From positions 124,001 to 188,000 of the forward strand of contig NZ_JPWH01000004.1 of NCBI RefSeq assembly GCF_003326755.1: a stretch of DNA of 64,000 nucleotides, given 5' to 3'. The stretch's first letter is position 1; every line of letters begins with the position of its first letter. A program made the translations under genes and the position numbers. The DNA is from Thalassospira profundimaris (GTDB lineage Bacteria > Pseudomonadota > Alphaproteobacteria > Rhodospirillales > Thalassospiraceae). The notes under the pieces were generated by a model, which did not search any database, was not told the DNA's origin, and worked only from the letters and a program-made list of their open reading frames with translations. Of the stretch, positions 53,723 to 61,899 are shown piece by piece.

Positions 53723-54880
53723 TCATGCCACAATGCGGATCCGCTTGCCTGCAATGGTCATGGCCAGCAGATAGAACAGGGCAAAGGCCATTGCCGCCCC
53801 GTGCCAGGCAAAATCATCAATGATCAGGCCGGAAACCGGCGGAATGATCACGACAAATATTTCGGCAAATTGTGCAAGCATCCCTTGCAGGGCCGGCATG
53901 GAAAGGGTTTTGCCGGCAATGCGCGGCAACAGGGCAAAACACGTACCCGCGACGATGCCCTGACCGATATTGAAGGCACATAACACGGCAACCACCGTGA
54001 TCAGGCCCGGGGCACTGTAAATGATGGCAATGCTAATCGCCATAAGGGGAAGACCGAACAGCAGCAATACCCGCCCCTGAACATTCCGTCCCAGCAAAAT
54101 ACCGCCCAACAGGGATCCGCCAATATTGCCAATGATGGTGGTGACACCAATGATGGTGGCGGCCATTGTCAGGCCAATACCCAGCCTGTCCATCAGCATG
54201 GCGGGCATAAAGGCCACGGTTGCCGATGTCGTACCGCCAAAAATGGCAAATGTCAGGGAAACGGCCAGGGCATTTTTATTGCGCAATACACCCGCGATGC
54301 CGCTGGTCAGGGACCGGCCGAAACCCTCGCGGGCGGGGGCGGTTCGCAGCATGAGCGGAAGAATGAAGACCAGCCCCGGAAGCGCACAACCCAACACCGC
54401 CGCCCGCCAGCCCAGCCACGCGCTTAACCCGGCACTGATCCAGGTGCCCAGCGCAATGCCGACCGGCACAAATGTGCCCCATAACCCCATCGCCAGTGCG
54501 ACCACGCGCCGATTCCCCAGATGTGTCATCCAGCTTGGCGCGGCGACAACAATCAGCAAATAGCCAATGCTGGTCAGAAACCGGCCAAGATATAAAAAGG
54601 CAATATGATCAGCCTGTGAAAAAACCAGTGCGCCCAGGGCCATCGTGATGACCCCGGCCATGACGGCCTTCTTAAGGCCCAGCCGTGCTGCCCATATCCC
54701 GGAAGGCAGGGCGCAAAGGGCTCCGGCGGCGGTAATGAGCGATGCGACCAGGCCAAACTCGGCTTGCGACAGATCGAACTGGCCGCGCAGCATATTCGCA
54801 ATCGGGCCGACCAGCCCCACCTGCATTGAGGCGCAAAGTCCGGTTCCATACAGAAAAACAATGGGCAAAAAGGCACGCAT
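53723..54880 (-). CDS. MFS transporter
   Basis: The predicted 385-residue protein has 12 hydrophobic segments and the major facilitator pattern, including the loop 2-3 motif GIWAARLGLKKAV and RAAVLGCALPGLVF. It most resembles the MFS subgroup of small-molecule efflux or uptake carriers (CynX/NimT-like shape); the substrate is unknown. ATG 54880 is chosen because the N-terminal helix starts there (MRAFLPIVFLYGTGL). The longer frame to 55006 runs into the XRE gene, and its extra 42 residues are not membrane-like. The ribosome site is weak (AGAAAGA). Confidence 0.85.
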   Translation of the reverse strand: MRAFLPIVFLYGTGLCASMQVGLVGPIANMLRGQFDLSQAEFGLVASLITAAGALCALPSGIWAARLGLKKAVMAGVITMALGALVFSQADHIAFLYLGRFLTSIGYLLIVVAAPSWMTHLGNRRVVALAMGLWGTFVPVGIALGTWISAGLSAWLGWRAAVLGCALPGLVFILPLMLRTAPAREGFGRSLTSGIAGVLRNKNALAVSLTFAIFGGTTSATVAFMPAMLMDRLGIGLTMAATIIGVTTIIGNIGGSLLGGILLGRNVQGRVLLLFGLPLMAISIAIIYSAPGLITVVAVLCAFNIGQGIVAGTCFALLPRIAGKTLSMPALQGMLAQFAEIFVVIIPPVSGLIIDDFAWHGAAMAFALFYLLAMTIAGKRIRIVA

Positions 54881-55002
54881 GGCAGTTCTTTCTGGTTTTG
54901 GATTGCGTGCTTTTAGCGTGTTGCGGCCATTAGGGCCACGTATGAAATATGCGTGTGAACCGGGGCAAGAGATGGCCTGCCGGTTTTGCCCATGAAAAGG
55001 TT

Positions 55003-55587
55003 TCAATCAGCGGTCGGTTTCTGGTCAAAGCCGGTCGTCAGGCGCACCGCCCGTCCGTCAGACAGATAAAACCGCTCCCATAAAATATAGCGGTCAACAA
55101 TGCGCATGGGGGCCCCATCGCGCGGGGAATTGGCAAACAGGATATGGTCGGACTGGTCATCATGCCAGCCAATATGATGCAGCTTCTTTTCGGCAGCGGC
55201 AATTTCGCGATTGGCAAATCGCCACAGGGAAACACCCAGTAATTCGGTTTCATCGCGCTGCCATTCCTTTTGGCGCGGCCCGGATGAACATAACAGCCGG
55301 TGGCTGCGATCCTCGATCAGATGAACGCGCTGCCTTGATTGCGATACCAAACGTTTTAACGCCTGATCCAGGCGGAAATTGCGGTTGTGCGTCATCATGT
55401 CGCAGAGCAATTTTTGCTGAAATGGTGCGGGAGATTGAAGGTCCTTTTCCCAGCGCGAAACCGTTGCCTGTGTGACCCCCAAAATATCGGCCAGCCGTTG
55501 CTGTTTGATGTCAGCCGCGCGTCGCCAGTGCCGCAATTTCTGGCCAAAGCTGGCGATATTATCGGCTATGTCGCGGGTATGGGGCAT
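55003..55587 (-). CDS. XRE-family transcriptional regulator
   Basis: The predicted 194-residue protein has an N-terminal HTH_XRE domain (LRHWRRAADIKQQRLADILGVTQATVSRWEKDLQ, ~18-55). The remaining ~130 residues include a possible ligand or PAS-like region (HLIEDRSHRLLCSSG..., LLGVSLWRFANREI, ...DRYILWERFYLSDGRAV). It lies directly upstream of the MFS gene on the same strand, so local control of that transporter is plausible. The ATG 55587 site is weak. Confidence 0.82.
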   Translation of the reverse strand: MPHTRDIADNIASFGQKLRHWRRAADIKQQRLADILGVTQATVSRWEKDLQSPAPFQQKLLCDMMTHNRNFRLDQALKRLVSQSRQRVHLIEDRSHRLLCSSGPRQKEWQRDETELLGVSLWRFANREIAAAEKKLHHIGWHDDQSDHILFANSPRDGAPMRIVDRYILWERFYLSDGRAVRLTTGFDQKPTAD

Positions 55588-55688
55588 GGCTGCGCGATAC
55601 TGTTATGACAAGATCGACAGAATACCGCGCAGGCCCGCCCTCTTCAAGAAATTGGGCAGGTTTCCTGGCAATGGTTCTGCCCAAGCAG

Positions 55689-56258
55689 TCAAGAATATAA
55701 CCGCATCATATCAATCTGGCAGCGGCCATATTTGCGGGTATCGAGAATATCGATGCCGGGAATATCGGTCATCGCGTCGCGCGGGTCGCGTTCGGCGATG
55801 ATCAGGGTTTTATCATCAATCCATCCCGCTGCGCGCAGGGCCTGAATGGACGGCGTGATCAAATCCTGATGATAGGGCGGATCAAGGAAGATTAGGCTGG
55901 CAGGTGTGCTTGCCTTGACCGGCCTGGTGGCATCGGCGCGCCGGGCGCTGGCGCGGTCTTCCAGTTTCAGGGTTTTGATATTCTCGTCAATCGCGGCAAG
56001 GGCCTTGCTGTCGCGGTCAAAAAACACCGCCTTTTGCGCCCCGCGTGACAGGGCCTCAAGGCCCAGCGCGCCGGAACCGGCAAAGGCATCAAGCACAATC
56101 CCGTCATAAAGCGGGTTTTCATCCTCTTCATACCAGCGGCTGGCATGGGACAGAATATTAAACAGGGCCTCGCGAACGCGATCCAGGGTCGGGCGCACAT
56201 CCTTGCCTGCCGGGCAGGCAAGGTTACGGCCGCGCAGGCTGCCACCAACAATGCGCAT
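55689..56258 (-). CDS. rsmD: 16S rRNA (guanine966-N2)-methyltransferase RsmD
   Basis: The predicted 189-residue SAM enzyme methylates G966 of 16S rRNA. It shows the N-terminal MRIVGGSLRGRNL, RPTLDRVREALFNIL, the SAM motif LDAFAGSGALGLEALSRGA and the catalytic LIFLDPPYHQDL (NPPY/DPPY motif). The ATG overlaps the rluB stop (TAATG) with GGGGATCG before it, so it is translated with rluB. Confidence 0.95.
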   Translation of the reverse strand: MRIVGGSLRGRNLACPAGKDVRPTLDRVREALFNILSHASRWYEEDENPLYDGIVLDAFAGSGALGLEALSRGAQKAVFFDRDSKALAAIDENIKTLKLEDRASARRADATRPVKASTPASLIFLDPPYHQDLITPSIQALRAAGWIDDKTLIIAERDPRDAMTDIPGIDILDTRKYGRCQIDMMRLYS

Positions 56259-58108
56259 TAACGATCCCCTCCACGTCGGCCATTATTTCCACCACCGGGG
56301 CGGGAGGAACCTCTGGGGCCAGCAGGACGGTCGTTCTGGCGGTTATTCTGGGTGTTGCCTCCTGCATAACGCCCACGTCCCTTGTTGGTCGGGCGGTTCG
56401 TTGTATCGCGGCGGGTGTTATCGCCCTCGTCACGGTCACGCCGGGCATCGGGTTTGCCACGCCCTGCCGGACGGTCCGAACGTGCCTCGGGGCCGGACCC
56501 GCGTTTGGCATCATTGAAATCATCGCCACGGTTTTGCTGGTCACGGCGGCCGCTGCGGCCACCACGTCCGGCAAAGCCGCCGGTTTGTTGCTGGCTGCGG
56601 AAGGCATCATTGCGATCAGCATCATTATTGCGGTTCCGGTTGCCACCGAATGACCGGCTTGTATCGTTTCCATCGCGGTTATCCCGCCTGTCCCGGCGAC
56701 CACGGAAGCTGTCGTTACGATCGCCACGATCATTGCGCTCGTTGCGGTCATCATGGCCTGCGCGGTTATCCGGGCGGCCTTGTCCGCGCGGTCCGCCGCT
56801 GCTCTGGCTGTTGCGGCCACGATAACTGCCTTCCGAACGTTCGCCACCGGTGGTGTGATCATTGCGGAAACCGCGATTGGGGTTTTGGTTCCGTTCCGTA
56901 CGATCGCCGCGATCAGCGCGATTATCACGATCTCCACGATTCGGGCGATCATTCCGGCCGCTGCGGAAATCATTGTCACGGTTCCGGTCGCGTGCATCAT
57001 CGCGGTTGCCAAAACCACGGCGCGCGCCAGTTCCACTTCCGGTATTCTGTTCCTGGCGGTCACGGTTAAACGGGCGTGCGCCACCACTGCGGTGCTGCGT
57101 CGAACCGCCAAAACCACCGGTATCATCGTCGCTGCGGTTCCGGTCAAACCGTTCTTTATTACGGTCTGCCGGTTTGCGGGCTGGAGCGGCCTTTTTCGGG
57201 CGCGGTTTGGTGGCACGGCCATCGCGGTCCGGGTCGGCCTTGCCGCCTTCACCGTTAAAAAAGCCGGCAAGCTGTTCTTTCATCACCTTGCCGGTGATTT
57301 CATCAATTTCACCCGGTGCCATTTTACCCAGATGGAACGGACCATAAGACAGGCGCATCAGGCGTGTAACCGGCCAGCCAAGATGTTCCATCACCCGGCG
57401 GATTTCGCGGTTTTTGCCTTCGCGCAGCGTTACGGTCATCCAGGCATTGGTACCTTTCTGAACGTCAACTTCCGCCTGGATCGATCCGTAATTAACCCCG
57501 TCAATCGTAATGCCGTCTTCAAGCTGTTTGAGCTTGGCGTCGTCAATAAAGCCATGCACACGCACACGATAACGGCGCGCCCAGCCGGTGGAGGGCAGCT
57601 CCAGATAGCGTGCCAGTTCGCCGTCATTCGTCAGAAGCAACAAACCTTCGGAATTCAGGTCCAGCCGACCGACCGAAATCACACGCGGCATATGTGGTGG
57701 CAGATTGTCAAATACCGTTTCGCGGCCCTGTTCGTCACGGTGACTTGTTACCAGCCCGCGTTTTTTAAACAGGCGCCACAGGCGCGGTTTTTGTTTTTCG
57801 GGCAGGGGGGCGTCATTGACATAAATAATGTCATTGTCGGTTACGGTAACCGCCGGAGTATCCAGGCGCTTGCCGTTCAGCTTGACTTTGCCATCCAGAA
57901 TAAGCTGTTCGGCATCGCGGCGCGAACAAACGCCGGACCGGGCAATGCGCTTGGCAATGCGTTCACGCGGCAAGTCTTCTGCCGGGGCGCTTGCTGTGGC
58001 GTCTTTCTCTGCCTGTGCCCCCGCATCGTCCTGCGGCATTTCCGCATCAAATTCGTCTTCGATGTGCGGGTTTTCCTGTGACGGGGCGTTGTTTGCCTTG
58101 TCGGTCAT
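56258..58108 (-). CDS. rluB: Ribosomal large-subunit pseudouridine synthase (RluB-type) with long RG/ND-rich tail
   Basis: The predicted 616-residue protein has an acidic N-terminus, an S4 domain (~50-95, RIAKRIARSGVCSRRDAEQLI) and a pseudouridine synthase domain (~100-290) with the catalytic Asp in VGRLDLNSEGLLLLTNDGEL and the closing REGKNREIRRVMEHLGW. After ~300 comes a disordered tail of about 310 residues made of Arg, Gly, Asp and Asn (RDNRADRGDRTER-type). The enzymatic part fits RluB/RluE; the tail may bind RNA or phase-separate, which is inference. ATG 58108 follows GAGGCCCGG and overlaps the preceding gene (ATGA). Confidence 0.9.
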   Translation of the reverse strand: MTDKANNAPSQENPHIEDEFDAEMPQDDAGAQAEKDATASAPAEDLPRERIAKRIARSGVCSRRDAEQLILDGKVKLNGKRLDTPAVTVTDNDIIYVNDAPLPEKQKPRLWRLFKKRGLVTSHRDEQGRETVFDNLPPHMPRVISVGRLDLNSEGLLLLTNDGELARYLELPSTGWARRYRVRVHGFIDDAKLKQLEDGITIDGVNYGSIQAEVDVQKGTNAWMTVTLREGKNREIRRVMEHLGWPVTRLMRLSYGPFHLGKMAPGEIDEITGKVMKEQLAGFFNGEGGKADPDRDGRATKPRPKKAAPARKPADRNKERFDRNRSDDDTGGFGGSTQHRSGGARPFNRDRQEQNTGSGTGARRGFGNRDDARDRNRDNDFRSGRNDRPNRGDRDNRADRGDRTERNQNPNRGFRNDHTTGGERSEGSYRGRNSQSSGGPRGQGRPDNRAGHDDRNERNDRGDRNDSFRGRRDRRDNRDGNDTSRSFGGNRNRNNDADRNDAFRSQQQTGGFAGRGGRSGRRDQQNRGDDFNDAKRGSGPEARSDRPAGRGKPDARRDRDEGDNTRRDTTNRPTNKGRGRYAGGNTQNNRQNDRPAGPRGSSRPGGGNNGRRGGDR

Positions 58109-58833
58109 TTCCGGGCCTCAATGATCAGGGCGTCGAAGATTTTGGCATCTCCGGTGCTGATGTGAAATTCGGGATGCCACTGCACCCCAAGGCAATAACG
58201 ATAACCGGGATGTTCAATCCCCTCGATCACGCCATCAGGCGCGCGCGAATTGATGATCACGTCCGGTCCAACCTCTGCCACGGCCTGGTGGTGGGCCGAA
58301 TTGACAGATAAATGATCCACATTGTCGCAAATGCGCGCCAGCAGGGTGCCTGCCTCCACTGTTACCTCGTGTCCGGCCTCGTCACGCGGGTTGGGCTGTT
58401 CATGGGGCAGGCAGTTTTCAACACTATCGGGGATATGCTGAATAAGCGTGCCACCCAAAATAACGTTCAGCAATTGCTGCCCGCCACAAATACCCAGTAC
58501 CGGCATATTGCGCTTTAACGCGCCTTCGGCCATTGCCCATTCAAACTTTGTGCGGCGGTCCTTGGTGATCACGCTGTCATGGCGTTCCTCGGCCCCAAAC
58601 AGGGACGGGTCAACGTCAAAGGCCCCGCCGGTCACAACCAGGCCGTCAATCAATTCCAGTAATTCGGGGACCAGTTCCACCTCGTGGGGCAGGGGCATGG
58701 GAATGCCGCCAGCGGCGACAACGGCCCCGGCATAATTCTGGCGCAGCGCATACCACGGAAATTTCGAATAGCCACCGGGCTCTTCGGAATCAAGGGTGAT
58801 GCCAATAATCGGTTTTTTCATCTGATTGCTCAT
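58105..58833 (-). CDS. Gamma-glutamyl-gamma-aminobutyrate hydrolase-like class I glutamine amidotransferase
   Basis: The predicted 242-residue protein belongs to the peptidase C26/PuuD family, which cleaves gamma-glutamyl conjugates such as gamma-Glu-GABA in putrescine breakdown. The catalytic Cys is in LGICGGQQLLNVILGG at ~115, and His/Glu are in LGVQWHPEF. It is the first gene of the coupled unit followed by rluB and rsmD, an unusual context for a polyamine enzyme. Start ATG 58833 or the internal ATG 58821; the ribosome site is weak. Confidence 0.87.
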   Translation of the reverse strand: MSNQMKKPIIGITLDSEEPGGYSKFPWYALRQNYAGAVVAAGGIPMPLPHEVELVPELLELIDGLVVTGGAFDVDPSLFGAEERHDSVITKDRRTKFEWAMAEGALKRNMPVLGICGGQQLLNVILGGTLIQHIPDSVENCLPHEQPNPRDEAGHEVTVEAGTLLARICDNVDHLSVNSAHHQAVAEVGPDVIINSRAPDGVIEGIEHPGYRYCLGVQWHPEFHISTGDAKIFDALIIEARK

Positions 58834-59085
58834 GGGCGCTGTTTAGCCTTCTCTCGGAATCGGGGCAACGGCTATCATAGGGTCGGGCTGGTTTATCGCG
58901 ATTTTTAACATGCTTTTTCGCAATCATGTTCTGTCATGTTCTTAAACGGCCCGTTTCAGGCGATGGTGACAAGGCCCGATCATAGGCATTACATGACAAA
59001 TTGAAAACAGGTCACTAAAACGAAGCGCGGGCAACGCACCTCAAATTTGCCGATTCATCGAACTTTTAACGGATGCAAACAAACC

Positions 59086-59550
59086 ATGACGTCCCCCTTT
59101 ACGGTCAATTCATTTATGGACCTCGCCTTGCAAGAAGCCCGCGCAGCGGCTGCACGCGGCGAGGTGCCGGTTGGGGCTGTGGTGGTGGATGGCACAACGG
59201 GCGAGGTTCTGGCATCTGCCGGGAATTTGACCGAAGCCAACAATGACCCAAGCGCGCATGCCGAAATTCTTGCCATTCGGGCGGCTGCGGCAAAACGTGG
59301 CGAACCGCGCCTGCCGGGCTGTGATTTGTATGTCACCCTTGAACCCTGTCCGATGTGCGCCACGGCCATTTCCTTTGCCCGCATTCGCCGGGTTTATTTT
59401 GGGGCCTATGACCCCAAAGGCGGCGGGGTGGATCATGGTCCGCGCATCTATCAAAGTTCAAGCTGCCATCACCAGCCCGAGATTTATGGTGGTATCGGGG
59501 AAACAGAAGCCGCCGATTTGCTGCGCGAATTTTTTGCTGTGCGCCGGTAA
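59086..59550 (+). CDS. tadA: tRNA(Arg) adenosine-34 deaminase TadA
   Basis: The predicted 154-residue zinc deaminase converts A34 of tRNA-Arg(ACG) to inosine; a tRNA-Arg(ACG) gene is at 5117. Motifs: GEVPVGAVVVD, the zinc/proton-shuttle HAE in DPSAHAEILAI, and the PCxxC zinc site in LEPCPMCATAISFARI. ATG 59086 is used (ACGGATG upstream); a TTG at 59047 gives a longer frame. The 3' end is repeated in degenerate form at 61697. A strong terminator follows at 59579. Confidence 0.93.
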   Translation: MTSPFTVNSFMDLALQEARAAAARGEVPVGAVVVDGTTGEVLASAGNLTEANNDPSAHAEILAIRAAAAKRGEPRLPGCDLYVTLEPCPMCATAISFARIRRVYFGAYDPKGGGVDHGPRIYQSSSCHHQPEIYGGIGETEAADLLREFFAVRR

Positions 59551-59578
59551 TTCTGTGATTTCAGTGCCTGGGGGTAAA

Positions 59579-59618
59579 ATAAAACCGGCCCGTTTATGGT
59601 GAAACGGGCCGGTTTTCC
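59579..59618. terminator. Bidirectional terminator between tadA and the SDR gene
   Basis: The 15-bp perfect stem AAAACCGGCCCGTTT/AAACGGGCCGGTTTT (59581-59595 with 59602-59616) has A/T flanks on both sides. Confidence 0.92.
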
Positions 59619-59697
59619 TGTTTATCGGCAGTCTTTAATTCGATGTTTGCCAATAAAGGTCAGTGTGCTTTGGCAAACCGCCTTGCCATTTGATGGC

Positions 59698-60447
59698 TTA
59701 TTTAGACAGGGCAACCGCATCGGCCCCGGCTGGCAGGCGGGTCGGGCAGTTCGGGTCGGTTGCGGCCTGCCATACGGCTTTGGCGACGTCTTCGCTATAG
59801 GTCAACATATCGACCGGTTCCTGTTCGAAATTGGCAAAAACGTTTTGGATCTGGTCGTTATAGGCGTCGTGGAAACCGCCATTGTTATGGATCAGAACAC
59901 GTGCATTTTGGCCAAATTTGGTTGTCGGCGCACGTCCCGGAAGAACAACACGGGCCTGCACATTAAAGGGTGCCAGTTCCAGCGCCAGGGAATCGGTAAA
60001 GGCATTTACCGCTGCCTTGCTGGCACTATAAACCGCAAGCATCAGAAGCGGTTTTAACGTGACCGACGAGGTAACGTTAATAACGACACCGCTTTTGCGG
60101 GCGCGGAATTGCGGCAAAAATGCCTGGGTCAGGGCGATGGTGCCAAATGTGTTGGTTTCAAAAATCTGGCGTACGATATCCATCGATGTGGCTTCAACTG
60201 CATTAATCCAGCCGATACCGGCATTATTGACCAGAACGTCAATTTCACCGGCGGCCTCGACGGCCTGTTTGATGCTTTCTTCGCTGGTTACATCCAGGGG
60301 CAGAACCTGCAGGTTTTCAGCAGGGGGTAAAACCGCATCATCGGGTTTGCGCATGGTCGCAATGACCTTCCAGCCCTGGGCGAGAAAATATTGGGCGGTT
60401 TCAAGGCCAAAACCGGATGAACAACCTGTAATCATTACCGTTTTCAT
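59698..60447 (-). CDS. SDR family oxidoreductase
   Basis: The predicted 249-residue short-chain dehydrogenase/reductase has the cofactor motif TGCSSGFGLETAQYF, the NAG motif in VLVNNAGIGWINAV, and the catalytic Tyr-Lys in AVYSASKAAVNAF. It is NAD(P)-dependent; the substrate is unknown. ATG 60447 follows AAAGGACTGTCC. The AraC regulator starts upstream on the same strand, and both lie in the segment between tadA and the opgG/tadA fragments. Confidence 0.9.
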   Translation of the reverse strand: MKTVMITGCSSGFGLETAQYFLAQGWKVIATMRKPDDAVLPPAENLQVLPLDVTSEESIKQAVEAAGEIDVLVNNAGIGWINAVEATSMDIVRQIFETNTFGTIALTQAFLPQFRARKSGVVINVTSSVTLKPLLMLAVYSASKAAVNAFTDSLALELAPFNVQARVVLPGRAPTTKFGQNARVLIHNNGGFHDAYNDQIQNVFANFEQEPVDMLTYSEDVAKAVWQAATDPNCPTRLPAGADAVALSK

Positions 60448-60580
60448 GGACAGTCCTTTCTGTCGGGGGAACCGTTCATGATATAATTTGTAAAATCCGG
60501 ATTATCTATAACAGGTAATCCATAATTCGTGCGAATCAGTCCAATCTTGCGATGGGGTGCCCAAATCGCATTCTGATGGA

Positions 60581-61504
60581 TCATTCCTGTATGTCGGGTT
60601 CGGGGCTTTCCTGGCGTCCATATTGTGCCGGTGGGCAGCCAACATGGCGCGAAAATGCCACGCTAAATGCGCTGGCTGATCCATACCCCACCTGCTGGGC
60701 AACTTCGGCGATGGTGCATTTCTTCTGGCGCAGTATTCTTTGGGCCAGCGACATGCGCCAGTTCAGCAAATAATCCATCGGGGCTATGCCGACCGATTTT
60801 TGAAAACGGTCAAAAAAGGCGGAACGCGACATACCGGCACGTTTGGCAAGCTCGGCGATGGTCCAGCTATGACCCGGTTTTTCATGCAGGGCCCGAAGGG
60901 CGATGCTTAGTCTTTCGTCGCTCAGCCCGCGCAGCAAGCCAGGGTTTGCCTTCATTTCCGGGGCGGATCGCAGGGTTTCGATCAACAAGGCTTCCAAAAG
61001 ATGTTGCAGGATAATTTCGCGCGCCGGGCGGTTTGCGCGGGCTTCGTCGGCGACCAGCTTTGCCAGTACACCCAGCCTGTTTTCGCCGCGCACCACGATC
61101 ATGTCGGGCAGCAGTGGCACCAGCACGGCGGCATCGGGGGAATCAAACACGCAATAGCCAATTAATTGCTGGGTATCGGGCGGGCCATCCTGCCGGCCGA
61201 CGCGAAATGTGCCATCTTCAAGTTTGACGGGTAATTGCCCCACTCCACGCGGTGGTGGTGCCGGGTCAACACTTGCCATGCTGAAACTGTAAGCTGCAGG
61301 GACTAACACAAAATCACCGGGACCAATAATGACCGGCTCTTTGTTTTCAACGTTCAGGCAGGCCTGCCCGCTTAGCATCATGCCATAATAGACCTTGCCG
61401 GTTTCATAACGCTCCACCCGCCAGCTTCCCGCTGCGCTGAGCATTTTTGAAAAGGGTGCATCGGGTTTTAACAGCGAAACAATTTCAGCAAGCGGGTCGG
61501 ACAT
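60581..61504 (-). CDS. AraC-family transcriptional regulator
   Basis: The predicted 307-residue protein has an N-terminal cupin-like ligand domain (AraC_binding_2/cupin_6 type: SWRVERYETGKVYYGMMLSG..., DFVLVPAAYSFSM) and a C-terminal pair of HTH motifs (TIAELAKRAGMSRSAFFDRF and TIAEVAQQVGYGSASAFSVAF). It is likely to control the adjacent SDR gene, as cupin_6 AraC regulators often sit next to an oxidoreductase gene. Start ATG 61504. Confidence 0.9.
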   Translation of the reverse strand: MSDPLAEIVSLLKPDAPFSKMLSAAGSWRVERYETGKVYYGMMLSGQACLNVENKEPVIIGPGDFVLVPAAYSFSMASVDPAPPPRGVGQLPVKLEDGTFRVGRQDGPPDTQQLIGYCVFDSPDAAVLVPLLPDMIVVRGENRLGVLAKLVADEARANRPAREIILQHLLEALLIETLRSAPEMKANPGLLRGLSDERLSIALRALHEKPGHSWTIAELAKRAGMSRSAFFDRFQKSVGIAPMDYLLNWRMSLAQRILRQKKCTIAEVAQQVGYGSASAFSVAFSRHVGCPPAQYGRQESPEPDIQE

Positions 61505-61632
61505 GCGGGAGAAGGTCTTTCATCGGGCATTGGATGGGACAATTCGTTAAACCAGCTTATCGCCTTAACCGCCAACGGCCAAAAAGAAACCTGCCATCAA
61601 GGCCGGGCTTGCATCGGATATTAATTTGAATC

Positions 61633-61683
61633 TCACTTTTCCAAGTCGGGAAGGTGCTGGAATATCCATGTGCCAGAAAGCGA
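61633..61683 (-). pseudogene. opgG-like 3' fragment
   Basis: On the minus strand the bases read SLSGTWIFQHLPDLEK and a stop (TGA at 61633-61635). The intact opgG at 63502 ends GPLSETWMFQHLPGLKNWDSK, so 10 of 16 aligned residues match. The fragment ends abruptly before 61690, where a tadA-like fragment begins. It has no start and cannot be a working gene. Confidence 0.75.
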
Positions 61684-61696
61684 TTGAGCGGGCCAA

Positions 61697-61810
61697 GGGG
61701 CGCGCGTATTTCAAATCCCAAACAGCCATCACCAGCCCCAGATTTACGGTGATATCGGGGAAGTTGAGGCGGCGAGATTGCTCCGGGATTTTTTTGGATC
61801 TCTGCGCTAG
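61697..61810 (+). pseudogene. tadA-like 3' fragment
   Basis: In the frame ending at TAG 61808-61810 the bases read GARVFQIPNSHHQPQIYG and continue DIGEVEAARLLRDFFGSLR. The intact TadA ends GPRIYQSSSCHHQPEIYG and GIGETEAADLLREFFAVRR; 19 of the last 27 residues agree. It lacks the start and the catalytic motifs. It is the second half of a fused remnant with the opgG-like piece. Confidence 0.8.
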
Positions 61811-61899
61811 ATCAGAAAACTGGTTTTAATACAGGTTTAAGTTTCAATCAGATTTGGGGGACTTCCTTATCGGGATCACCAGAAGCTGATGGAAAATTG

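Larger units (their letters stand above)
61505..61899. other. Intergenic region carrying two gene fragments
   Basis: These 395 bases lie between the AraC gene and the SLC13 permease. They contain the opgG-like and tadA-like 3' remnants (61633-61683 and 61697-61810), then the permease leader. The rest shows nothing recognisable. Confidence 0.7.

Noticed and set aside
56224-57270. 348-codon minus-strand frame over the rluB tail
   Set aside because: It is a shadow of the low-complexity RG-rich coding tail; the rluB frame continues in phase with the S4 and synthase domains.
56753-58081. 442-codon plus-strand frame opposite rluB
   Set aside because: Antisense shadow with no ribosome site and no recognisable domain.
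61626-61829. 67-codon frame over the tadA-like fragment
   Set aside because: It is in a different frame from the TadA-matching one; the TadA-like reading ends at 61810.
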